DNA of 20,647 bases, taken from assembly GCA_036940085.1 (NCBI GenBank), contig JALLBK010000220.1, positions 1 to 20,647 of the forward strand, read 5' to 3'. How positions within the stretch are numbered: position 1 is the stretch's first letter; each line of letters begins with the position of its first letter. Origin of the DNA: Discostella pseudostelligera. Its lineage: Eukaryota; Bacillariophyta; Thalassiosirophyceae; Thalassiosirales; Thalassiosiraceae. The notes under the pieces were generated by a model. That model saw only the letters and a program-made list of their open reading frames with translations, was not told the DNA's origin and made no database searches. Shown here one piece after another: positions 7,597-16,400 of the stretch. The translations under genes and the position numbers were made by a program.

Positions 7597-9966
7597 CTAC
7601 AACTCGCCACCCCCCAACACAATTCCACTTCTCCCTCCTCCTACCACCGCATCTCCATTATTTCCACCACCAATCATCTTCTCATCCATCGACGACATGA
7701 CAAGTCCAATCAACATACCGCAAAGCAATACATACATATCCACTTTCATAACCTGCATCAATGTTCCAAAAACGAGGGATGTTCGCGGAAAGGACGACGA
7801 GGCGTAATTTTTGGCTGCACCCATTATTTTTTCCATCACGTCCAAATTTCCACCACCACTGCCACCACCCAATCCGGAACTGCTTCCCGTGGCATCTTCA
7901 TTATTTTCCGAGCCGAGCGAGAATGATTTTCCACTACTACTAGTACCCACCAATACCTTCGTAACAAATCGTATTAGCAACACCACACCCAATATCCACG
8001 GAGGATTGGCGATCCACCCACTTAGCAAATTCATAGGAATGCCAAATATCGTTTTCACAAGTGAGGTTGGTAATTTCCATAAATAATGCACCCATGTACG
8101 ATGAAAGCCAATGGCAAATTTGGCTGCATAATCGATGGGTAGGGGGAGATGTGCATTGTGGAGGAGGGCGTCGAGATCGACTTGAAACAGTGGATCAATG
8201 TTGTTATAGGTCGAGGCAGTTAGGCCAACGTCGTCAAATTCAGAAGCAGCATCATGATGATGTTGGTTGACCACTCCTCGTGGACGAGTACGAGTGGAGT
8301 CGAATTCATCTTCCATGAGTTGAAGTTTGATGTTGTTCTTCTTCTTCACTGCACTCTTGTTCCTATTCTTCTCCTTAGTTCCCGTATTCGTCGCCGTCAC
8401 ATGATCATCACTGTGAAAGTCATTGTCTGGAGCGACACATTCTGCACTGCTGTCCGATGACGCACACTCCATGAGAATAGTGATGTCGTCATCATCCTCA
8501 TTATCTGCAGGCAAGAAGGAAGTGGGCAATGCCGTGGGAGGGGACGTCGATGTCATTCCTACCGTGTATGCGACCTTGCCTCCCATACCGTACTCCCATG
8601 GCTTGGTGAGGGAGTGTTGAACGTGTCCAATGAGACCACTGCCAGTAGTACCCAGCACAGCAGCTGAAGTGAGATCTCTATCGACACCATATCCAAAATA
8701 GGAGGCCGATGACGAAGGACGATACGGCTGCGTTCCCAAATCCAACCCAGCCAAGAATAATAGCATCAATGTAATCAAACGTGGAACCACCGTCATCGGT
8801 GGCAGCACTACACTATACCACTTCCACGATCTTCTCTTGCTATTGGCGAACAATCCCCTGGCACTGGCCCATTTACCAATCGTCTTATCATCCAATACCG
8901 CCACCATGCCTCCCTTGCGTACCATGGAGGCGGTAATATCCATAGTAGCCACCTCGGCAGATAATTCACGTACTAAATCAATTCCGGCATTGAACGATCG
9001 ACTTGGTGAAGAACCGAGAACATCCGCGTCGGAAATGGCCTGGAGACGTTGCGATCGTTGTTCTTTGACTTTTTGACGACGGATGCGTGCTACACCCATG
9101 TATTTCTTTGGATTGTGATGATCCTCGTCATTATCGTTGTTGTTGTCGTCGTCGTCGTCGTGAAGATCGCCCTTTTTCTCGTCGATTGTTGGGATGACAT
9201 CAGTACCTTTCAAGCTGTCGGTGGTGATAACGGATGGTTGAGGATGTTTCATTTGCTTGCTGCTCACTCCAGCAGCATCCTCGTTTGTAAGAGTAGGCTC
9301 CACCAATGGTTGCTCATCAAATAATTTGTTTGATTCTTTGCTCTCCATCTGGTTGCTGCTCAAGGTACTTTTGGCAAGTGCAGTAGTAGTGGAATCTTCA
9401 CCATGAGTATTCGTAACTTCAGTATCCACAACAACAACAACAACATTATTTTCTTCCTCTTCCTCCACAACCTTGGTCTTTGATTGATACCGTCGTTTTC
9501 TCATGGCAGCCATACGTCGAACTCCCCTAGTACTTTCATTTTCCGCACTGCTGCTGCTGCTGCTATTGTCGGTGGCAGTGATGGCTGTAACTGTAACGAC
9601 GCCAGACGAGGATGATAGTACAGATGCATCACCATCTGATCGGGGTGAGATTTGATCGGTGTCATCGCGATCTTCTTCATTAGTATTTTCTCTCATGGTG
9701 GTAGTAGTTACAACAGAGGATATATCTGGGTCGGGTGTGATGATAGCTGCAGCAGAAGCAGCCTCATTGGTCAAGGTAGTAGTGCTGGTCGGAGAGGACG
9801 ACGACGACGACACAGCATTTTCACCAGCACCACCAGCAGCATCGCCTTTCAAAATGGATGGCGCTACAATGCCAGTAACCACGCCAAGACGATCGGCACT
9901 CTTGGAGAGGATGCGTTGACGGCGTGCTTCTGCCTTTTGACGGGCTCGTTCGGCGGCCGAGCTCAT
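7597..9966 (-). CDS. GET2: GET2/CAMLG-like ER membrane receptor for tail-anchored protein insertion
   Basis: A 789-residue single-exon frame starting at ATG 9966, with A at -3. Residues 8-32, ARQKAEARRQRILSKSADRL plus GVVTG, match the cytosolic N-terminal motif of Get2/CAML (basic RRxR, then RL and a Gly), which binds the Get3/TRC40 ATPase. A long disordered acidic and Ser-rich linker follows. Hydrophobic segments lie near 384-407, 656-674 and 729-758. This matches the family's layout of N-terminal arm plus three C-terminal helices in the ER membrane, where Get1/Get2 inserts tail-anchored proteins. Oddities are the length (yeast and human members are about 285-300 residues), a roughly 240-residue Asp/Ser-rich insert between helices 1 and 2, and a second RRQ...RL motif at 296-308. 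The gene shares a 380-bp promoter region with EF-P. The assignment rests on motif and topology; another basic-arm membrane protein is possible. Confidence 0.65.
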   Translation of the reverse strand: MSSAAERARQKAEARRQRILSKSADRLGVVTGIVAPSILKGDAAGGAGENAVSSSSSSPTSTTTLTNEAASAAAIITPDPDISSVVTTTTMRENTNEEDRDDTDQISPRSDGDASVLSSSSGVVTVTAITATDNSSSSSSAENESTRGVRRMAAMRKRRYQSKTKVVEEEEENNVVVVVVDTEVTNTHGEDSTTTALAKSTLSSNQMESKESNKLFDEQPLVEPTLTNEDAAGVSSKQMKHPQPSVITTDSLKGTDVIPTIDEKKGDLHDDDDDNNNDNDEDHHNPKKYMGVARIRRQKVKEQRSQRLQAISDADVLGSSPSRSFNAGIDLVRELSAEVATMDITASMVRKGGMVAVLDDKTIGKWASARGLFANSKRRSWKWYSVVLPPMTVVPRLITLMLLFLAGLDLGTQPYRPSSSASYFGYGVDRDLTSAAVLGTTGSGLIGHVQHSLTKPWEYGMGGKVAYTVGMTSTSPPTALPTSFLPADNEDDDDITILMECASSDSSAECVAPDNDFHSDDHVTATNTGTKEKNRNKSAVKKKNNIKLQLMEDEFDSTRTRPRGVVNQHHHDAASEFDDVGLTASTYNNIDPLFQVDLDALLHNAHLPLPIDYAAKFAIGFHRTWVHYLWKLPTSLVKTIFGIPMNLLSGWIANPPWILGVVLLIRFVTKVLVGTSSSGKSFSLGSENNEDATGSSSGLGGGSGGGNLDVMEKIMGAAKNYASSSFPRTSLVFGTLMQVMKVDMYVLLCGMLIGLVMSSMDEKMIGGGNNGDAVVGGGRSGIVLGGGEL

Positions 9967-10007
9967 CGTATTATTTGGTTGAAATGCTATCAGCTATCAC
10001 TACGGTT

Positions 10008-10030
10008 GGGGTTTGGGTTGGGGGTTTGGG
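10008..10030 (+). other. Potential G-quadruplex in the promoter
   Basis: Four G-runs of lengths 4, 3, 5 and 3 are separated by TTT, TT and TTT, which meets the usual intramolecular quadruplex rule. The tract lies 42-64 bases before the GET2-like start, on the strand opposite that mRNA. Confidence 0.5.
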
Positions 10031-10147
10031 TTTTGGATTCGAAGCCAAAGCTCAACGCGCGCGCTTCTTTGTGTTTGTTGTTGGTGGTGCTGCCGGGCAA
10101 AGGACAGACAGACAGACAGTCAGGCAGCAGGCGGACAGGCGAACCAC

Positions 10148-10184
10148 AGCTTCCACGCGGAGTGCACAAGAAGCTTCCACGCGG
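10148..10184 (+). repeat. 13-bp direct repeat AGCTTCCACGCGG
   Basis: Two exact copies (10148-10160 and 10172-10184) start 24 bases apart, immediately before the TGACGTCA site. The spacing, about two helical turns, would suit paired factor binding. Confidence 0.6.
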
Positions 10185-10187
10185 CAC

Positions 10188-10195
10188 TGACGTCA
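10188..10195. promoter_or_regulatory. CRE-type palindrome TGACGTCA
   Basis: A perfect bZIP-type palindrome 152 bases before the EF-P start. TGACGT/ACGTCA elements are established CO2/cAMP-responsive elements bound by bZIP factors in Phaeodactylum. Use here is inferred. Confidence 0.45.
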
Positions 10196-10346
10196 GCTTC
10201 GCTCGGTGCTCTTCGGTGCAGCGACGAGGACGATGACGACCGACGACGGCGACCTACGCCCGCGCCGCCGACGATTCGCCATTGCCGCCGTCATCATCAT
10301 CATCATCACCAGCTTCATAACATCATTCAAAACAGCAATCATCATC

Positions 10347-11285
10347 ATGTCTCTCCGTTCACCACTCCTCCTCAGCGCTCTCCTCATTGCGACCGCAACT
10401 GGTTTCAGTACCAACATCAATCATGGCATCGTCGTCTCCTCCCGATCATCATCATCATCGTCGTCGTCCGCCCTCTCCATGGTGGCAGTCGACACCTCCG
10501 AAATCAAAAACGGTCTCACCATCGAGCTCGACGGTGAACCCTACAAGGTACTCAATTTCTCCATTATGAAACAGGCACGTGGTGCGGCCAAGACTACTAT
10601 CAAGATGAAGAATTTGAAGCGCGGAAACACAATTGAGAATACGTATCGAAGTGGTGAAAAGTTTGAGACTGCGGAGATATTGAGAAAGCCTAGTCAGTAT
10701 ACCTATGAAGATGATGTGAGTGTATTTGTACATGATATATTTATATGTGTAGTATCATTTGCAGTTATGAGCAACGCATCTTTTGGAAAGTGCAGATTGC
10801 GTATTTTGAGATGTACCGTCAAATTATTGGTCTCGTTCGTCGCATCATAATGCACTCTAGCAAAGCTTCTCGCTTTTCTCTTGTTTCCTATACATTTGCA
10901 TTGTATCCATAATCGTCAAACATTCAATCCTCATTCATTCTATCACATCACACAGGCTGGTAACTATTACTTCATGGACTCAGAATCATTCGAGGAGGTA
11001 ATGGTGGAATCCAAAATGATTGAAGAACAGAAGAAGTGGATTTCCGAGGGCATGGAATGCGATTTAATCTACTTCAAGGGTGATGTCATTGAAGTCCGGG
11101 CACCCTCTCCATACATATTTACGGTAGTGGAGACCGAGCCAAATGTCAAGGGAAATACATCGCAGGGATATACGAAGCCGGCGGTATTGAATTGCGGGGC
11201 GACGATTAGTGTGCCAGGATTTGTGGAGCAGGGATCGAAGGTGAAGGTGGATACAGAGAAGGGAGAGTACATTGAACGTGTGTAA
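10347..11285 (+). CDS. efp: Plastid-targeted elongation factor P (two exons)
   Basis: EF-P binds the ribosome between the P and E sites and relieves stalling at proline runs. Exons 10347-10715 and 10956-11285 encode 232 residues. The start at 10347 (A at -3) gives a signal peptide MSLRSPLLLSALLIATATG followed directly by FSTN, then a Ser-rich stretch. This is the bipartite presequence for a secondary plastid. The mature part begins near residue 45 (MVAVDTSEIKNGLTIELDGE) and covers the three EF-P domains (KGDVIEVRAPSPYIFTVVET, KGNTSQGYTKPAVL, KVKVDTEKGEYIERV). eIF5A lacks the third domain, so it is excluded. The domain I loop reads MKQARGAAKTT where bacterial proteins have VKPGKGxA, so the modified Lys position is Arg78 (codon 10578-10580). 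The plastid location is inferred from the presequence. Confidence 0.9.
10716..10955 (+). other. EF-P intron, 240 nt, phase 0
   Basis: Donor GAT|GTGAGT and acceptor CACACAG|GCT. Removal joins ...QYTYEDD to AGNYYFMDSESFEE, restoring the normal EF-P domain order. A pyrimidine-rich stretch precedes the acceptor. Confidence 0.9.
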
Positions 11286-11799
11286 GTTGAGTGCGGTGGG
11301 CACAAAATTGAGAATTGAAATTGAAGAGAGGTTGGAGAGATTTGCTTTGAGCATTTACGTTACCAAATCGTGCGATAACGTAAACAATACTAAAGTTGGA
11401 GATATAGAAGGCAGGCAGTTTATGCATCTATTGCCAAGTAGATATATCCTTGTTGCCTCCTCTTCCCAGCCAAGCGGGATGCTGCATGTACAGCAGTGGT
11501 TTGTGTGGTACTTCGCGTGGTACTCGTTCTGGTACGTTTTGGCGGGAGATGTTGACTCGACTCCAAGAATTACACGTGGCAGTATATTGGCGGGAAGAAG
11601 TAAGTGACGCTGACGCCACGTGGAAATTTGCCGCCAACACGCACTCCCACGCACCACACACAACCACACAAAATTCAAAATTTCCTCCCTCCATGACCAC
11701 TGCCGACACCCGACACCGACACCGACGTCGGCTCACCATCTCCACCACACTGACATAAACGGATTACTCAATAACAAACACACACAGCAAACTGAAACC
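11286..11799. promoter_or_regulatory. EF-P 3' flank and promoter of the FYxxHxP membrane-protein gene
   Basis: In these 514 bases no gene is supported. The right half is rich in candidate factor sites: GGCGGGAG (11541-11548), ACACGTGGC (11572-11580), GGCGGGAA (11589-11596) and a composite TGACGC-TGACGC-CACGTGG (11605-11623). The 5' UTR before 11800 is CA-rich. Confidence 0.5.
11605..11623 (+). promoter_or_regulatory. Composite site: tandem TGACGC fused to G-box CCACGTGG
   Basis: Two adjacent TGACGC units run into the palindrome CCACGTGG with a one-base overlap, 177 bases before the start of the next gene. TGACGC is one of the reported CO2-responsive element variants in Phaeodactylum, and CACGTG is the bZIP/bHLH G-box. 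Confidence 0.4.
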
Positions 11800-12789
11800 A
11801 TGGCAAGAGGATCCGAGGGAAAGTCTGCACGCAAACAAGCTCGCAAAGAGGCTCGTGCCCAAGATGCCGAGCGCATATTAGCCGGTGATGACGATGTCAA
11901 TGAATTCGCCAACCCTGCAATGAATGGTGGTGGTCCCAATGTCGTCGAGGATAGCAGCTCCGATGAAGATGATAATAACGACGACGCTGATGCTGATGAA
12001 GCTGTACCTGAGAAAAAGAAATCCAAATCGAAATCTGCCCGAGCCAAAAAGGCAGCGGCAGCAGCGGCATCTTCCCGAGGAGGTGGAGGTGGCGGCGATT
12101 GCTGCGGACCCACAGGTTGTGCACCTCGCGGCGGCGGCGGTGGTGGAGGCGGCATCAAAACCTTGCCACTAGTCATGCTCGTCATGCTCACCGGCACCAC
12201 TCTCCTCCCCGCCATTCTCTACATGGGTGACTATCTAAGTGCCTTTATTCAAAAGAACCACGTTATGGGCAACTTTGGCCATCGTCTTGGCATTGGGCCC
12301 TCACCTAAAAAGCGTGTACTCTCTTTCTATGAAAAGCATGATCCCGACAAGCTATCCGAAGTACCTACCATCCTATCAAAGTATTATGGAGATTATCCCA
12401 AACTCGTCAAGAGACTTGAACGAAAGTATGGCGATTATGGCTATTTTCTTAATTGGGAAAAGGACGAAGCACCCATGAATCTAGCGTTTGAACAACTATG
12501 GGAAACGAAAGATGTCCTCAATAAGAAATTTGATTTGTATGCTCCTGCAATTGTAAAGACAGGATTGCGGAATATGCGTCATAACTTTGGATTCTTGTAT
12601 AAACAGGTAAGTAAGGCGTGGAAGAAGACAGTATGGCCGGTATTGGAACCGTATTTGGGTGTGCCCGATGCGAAGAAGGCAAGACAGCAAAAGCTAAAGG
12701 ATAAGAAAGAGGCGGAGAAGAGGAAGAAGGAGGCGACCGGGCAGAGGAGAAGGAGTGCCGAGTTTAGGGATGAAGATGATGAGATGTAG
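11800..12789 (+). CDS. Single-pass membrane protein with FYxxHxPxK...KYxGD motif, function unknown
   Basis: A 329-residue frame beginning at an ideal context, AAACCATGGCA. The open frame continues upstream only to a GTG, so 11800 is the start. The order is: basic helix (SARKQARKEARAQDAERIL), acidic disordered stretch, Lys/Ala stretch, a Gly-rich segment enclosing CCGPTGC (residues 94-118), and one hydrophobic helix near 120-141 (IKTLPLVMLVMLTGTTLLPAI). Next comes a helical domain with LSFYEKHDPDKLSEVPTILS and KYYGDYPKLVKRLERKYG (172-211), then a Lys-rich tail ending in acidic residues. The FY..H.P.K...V..LL.KY.G....L...L..KYG pattern recurs in proteins of diverse protists as a small helical element, and its role is not established here. 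No signal peptide is seen, so a signal-anchor is inferred. The family is not recognised. Confidence 0.8.
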   Translation: MARGSEGKSARKQARKEARAQDAERILAGDDDVNEFANPAMNGGGPNVVEDSSSDEDDNNDDADADEAVPEKKKSKSKSARAKKAAAAAASSRGGGGGGDCCGPTGCAPRGGGGGGGGIKTLPLVMLVMLTGTTLLPAILYMGDYLSAFIQKNHVMGNFGHRLGIGPSPKKRVLSFYEKHDPDKLSEVPTILSKYYGDYPKLVKRLERKYGDYGYFLNWEKDEAPMNLAFEQLWETKDVLNKKFDLYAPAIVKTGLRNMRHNFGFLYKQVSKAWKKTVWPVLEPYLGVPDAKKARQQKLKDKKEAEKRKKEATGQRRRSAEFRDEDDEM

Positions 12790-13028
12790 TATGTTTGATG
12801 AATTGATTTGTGGAAGGACACATGCACCATGCACCGTATGTTCCATCATCTGTTGGTACGTTGTGGGTAATATCAACGTAGAAGGAACAACTAATGCAAC
12901 CATCACATCCTTTGAAACGCTTTGTATCCACTTTAATTTGTTCTCGTTCACCACCTTTTGCTTTTAATGAAAGCACCACCATTGCATGCTTTGCGACTCG
13001 TGATCGAATTGATGTGTACCGTCGATTA

Positions 13029-13040
13029 TTTGGCGGGAAA
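13029..13040 (+). promoter_or_regulatory. E2F-like site TTTGGCGGGAAA
   Basis: An essentially perfect match to the palindromic E2F/DP consensus, about 440 bases before TIC110. It is the best of the five GGCGGGA(A/G) motifs noticed in intergenic DNA here. Confidence 0.4.
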
Positions 13041-13073
13041 GCTTGGATGCAGCGGGAACACCATCCCCCCTTT

Positions 13074-13081
13074 CCACGTGG
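13074..13081. promoter_or_regulatory. G-box palindrome CCACGTGG
   Basis: The same 8-bp palindrome occurs at 11616-11623 and, inside a longer palindrome, at 17622-17631. All three are intergenic and upstream of + strand genes. Confidence 0.4.
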
Positions 13082-13132
13082 ACAAGAGGTGGGTTGAGTT
13101 GAACCTGCGTAGACCAATGTAGGAATAGTATG

Positions 13133-13140
13133 TGACGTCA
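13133..13140. promoter_or_regulatory. CRE-type palindrome TGACGTCA
   Basis: The second perfect copy in the window, 339 bases before the TIC110 start. The other precedes plastid EF-P, so both lie upstream of predicted plastid-protein genes. Confidence 0.45.
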
Positions 13141-13478
13141 TTTGGATCTTCCTCTTCCATCCTCACAAATTCGACACCTGGAACTTGCCTCCGCCCATGA
13201 TTGTGCCGGTGCTGCACCAGCGTCATCGTCATCACCTCGTCAATTCCTCCTGGTAGGGTTTCGGCAACAGAAGCAATAATCCATAATCTCGTCGGCACTA
13301 CCACTATTGCTCCCGCTATTGCTATTGCTGGGTGCGATAGAATAATAATCATTTACTCGAGTCGTGTGCAATATCTGCAGTTACGGTACCAACGGTTCGG
13401 TGACCAACTTTCGGCAGCAGTGGCATCAACTTCAATTGAGATAGAATTCACAAACATCAAACGAAGTGAAAAGCCACG

Positions 13479-16400
13479 ATGAGATTCCATTCTGCTGCTT
13501 GTGCTGCGGTACTATCTACCGCCGCCGTCAGTAGTGCATTTCATATTTCGCCATTGGCAGTTCCACCCACATCATCTGCTCAACGTCATGCTCGAGTTGC
13601 TGTAGTCGCCTCTCCTCGCAGCAGCACGCGTCCATCGGTGGCATTCGGCCTACCATCTCCATCTCCCTCTACATCATCGACATCACTCTTCCTCGCGGGA
13701 GGAGGAGGACCCGAAGCCCTCCAAGATTACATTGACACACTTACCAACAGTGCTGAATCCAAACTAGCATCGAAAATCCAAAACCCCAAATTTGCCAAAT
13801 TGGCTGGAGTCGCTGCCCTACCTCTATCCTACGTGGTGGGTGCTGCCATGACACCCTCCCGACGACTTGCTGTGCGTGCTGTGGGTGGTGTAATTGCCGC
13901 TATCACCGCTGGAGGAATTGGCAAAAGTGCCGTGGAAGAGGATGTTCGACGCTCTTGTCCCATTGCGATTGCCAAACAACTTTACGAACTAGGGGTCAAT
14001 GATCCCAGTATTTCCGATGCTATTGCCAGTCTCCAAGCAGACTATGGTGTCGACAATGATGATGATTTCACTGACATGTGTACTAAAGTCTATGCAGTGT
14101 ATTTGGCAGGTATGGCCAAAAATCCCATGGCCAAGACTGCCGAATTGAAAGAGTTGGCTAGTTTGAAGGAAGCACTCAATTTGAATAATATGCAAGCCGG
14201 ACAGGCGCATGCCGATGCTGCCGTGGCATTCTATAGGGATGTGACACGATTTACCTCCAAGGAGGAATTGGAAGATGAGGATCATCCCGATAGGGTTAGT
14301 TTGGATAAATTGTTATTCTTGACGGAGAGGGCATTGCGACAGTCGAATGAGACGGAGGAGGCATTTATCTTTGAGTTTAGTCGAGTAGCCAAGGCTTTGG
14401 GAGGATTATCGATTACCGAGGGATTGGAGCGTGCCAAGGAGGTTGCCAAGCCATTCTATGAACGTGCCTTGGATAGCACCCGGTCGAAATTGACGAGTGG
14501 TGCTGTCAATTCCGACATGTTGAGTCGAGCACGTGCCACATTGGGTATTGAGGACTTCGAAGCGAAGGAGATGCATATTGAGGCTTTTGCTAAAGAGGTG
14601 CGCGTGCAGCTTGGTCTGCCCGAGGAGGAGGATGATGATGATATGGATGATTATAATGTCAACCAAAATAAGCGTGTGAATACGGTTGCAGAAGTGAAGG
14701 AGAAGCTCGCTGCAATGAAGGAGGAGGAAGAGAATAAGGATAGGGAGGATACTTCCAGCATTAAGTTTGTCGATGGTGCCTATGATACTCTTTCAACGCT
14801 GCAAAACATTCTTGGCCTGTCGGATGAGGATTGCGATTATGAAATTGCCGCGGCAACTACTGACTATTGGCGTCAAACTGCCCTTTCCACATTGGAAGAT
14901 GCGATTGCCAAAACAAAGACTCCCGCCAAAGCTTGGGAAATCATTCAACGTCGTCAGAAGGAACTCTTCCTCCAGGATTCCAGTATGAAGCAAATGATGA
15001 CGAGTATGATCATGCAAGCGCTTGGTAAACCGCTAGAGAAGGTGAATGGGTTTGCCAGGGTGAATAATGCCGCCGCGACATATGCTGGACTTATCGATGC
15101 AATTGCTGCCAAGGAGACATGCAAGGATGTACTTAAGGAGGCTGGATGGTCAGAGTTTGAAGACTTTGAACGTGCATGCTTTGATCCGATGGAAAGATCC
15201 TCGGCTTGTGGATTTTTGACCAATCAGGATAGGCACAATATGTATCAAATCTTTTTCCTTCGGTCCATCAAGGCGGATGAAAATGGAACCAAGAACTTAT
15301 CTGACGAGAGTTTGAGATTGCTAAAAGAGCTACGTGGTATGCTTGGTATTTCCGAGGAGGAGGGCGTGGGTCAAATCCGTGCCTACTTTGGACCGGAGCT
15401 CCAATCCGTTTTGACCATGGCTACCGAGGAAATTATGCGTGGAAACCCCACCGAGGAGTTACTCAAGAATTTGAAGGAAAAGATAGACAAGGTAATCAAT
15501 GACTACAGGCTTGAAGAGGAGATGGTGATGGCCTATTCTGGTCCATTGTACAACCGCGCTGTTGAGAATATTGGCTTCAACTCACCTGGTGGCATCCCCT
15601 CCAAAGATGACGTAGTGACACTTGCCTCGCTTCGCAATATTCTGAATATTCCCGAGGAGGACGTGTACGAGGTCCATGGCAACACATTCGGCGCCGCGTA
15701 CAAGAAGGCAATCAAGGAGGCACTTGGAACTACCGGCGTCATCCGTGAGGAGTTCCGTCAGCCCCTCGAGGATTTACGATCTCGCCTAGGCATGTCCGAT
15801 GAGGCTGCCAAGGAAATCTACAAGGAGGCGATGGCTGAACGGATGGAGCCCATGATGAAATACATTTCGAATGAGATGGAACGGTTGGTGTTATCAAATG
15901 AGCAGTTGGCACAGAGGAGAGGACAGGATATGGGCGAGGATTTCTTTAAGGATGGACAGAAACCAAGTGTAAGTAATTCAATGGTGTGGTTGCATCCTCG
16001 ATTCCATTTTGGATATTATTTCTCACCTTCATTCTCCATCACAAACGAATCTCAGGGAAAACTGGGCTTGGGTACCGACGGAAATATCATGAGTGATATC
16101 ATGAACCTCATTGACTTTTACGTTGAGAACGACCTTGTGCAAAAAGAAGTGGTCGGGACAAAGAAGGTGGAAAAGAAGGTACCTGCTACCGAAGAGGGTG
16201 GAGAGGAACAAATCGAAACCATCGAGGAGCCCATTTATGAATCCACATACCCCATCAATGGTATTGGCATGGGATATATTGACTCACAAGTTGCGGAGCT
16301 GTGCTACCGCCAATTTGTGGTTAGTTCCTTCACCGACCGTAGTCCAAACGCGCCTCGGTATGAAGCTGCCAGGTCAACATTCGGAGGCATCCTTGGTCTT

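Larger units (their letters stand above)
9967..10346. promoter_or_regulatory. Bidirectional promoter between GET2-like gene and plastid EF-P
   Basis: This 380-base divergent region holds a G-rich tract able to form a quadruplex (10008-10030), four GACA units (10103-10118), two copies of AGCTTCCACGCGG (10148-10160 and 10172-10184), and a palindromic TGACGTCA (10188-10195). An in-frame ATG at 10233 could extend EF-P upstream. The extension (MTTDDGDLRPRRRRFAI...) would bury the signal peptide, so I treat it as 5' UTR. Confidence 0.6.
12790..13478. promoter_or_regulatory. Intergenic region and TIC110 promoter
   Basis: This 689-base region has no supported gene; the frames on either strand lack coding character. 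It contains TTTGGCGGGAAA (13029-13040), CCACGTGG (13074-13081) and TGACGTCA (13133-13140), all upstream of TIC110. The last 30 bases before the ATG are A-rich. Confidence 0.5.

Noticed and set aside
10347..11285. eIF5A instead of EF-P
   Set aside because: The protein has the third EF-P domain ending GEYIERV, lacks the eIF5A hypusine loop, and carries a plastid-type presequence.
12607..12632. Strong splice-donor match CAG|GTAAGT inside the FYxxHxP gene
   Set aside because: The nearest AG would give an impossibly short intron, and the protein continues sensibly (VSKAWKKTVWPVLEPYL) to a normal end. A longer alternative intron cannot be excluded without RNA data.
13026..13352. 108-residue - strand frame before TIC110
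   Set aside because: No recognisable domain, poor start context, and it covers the stretch holding the promoter-type motifs.
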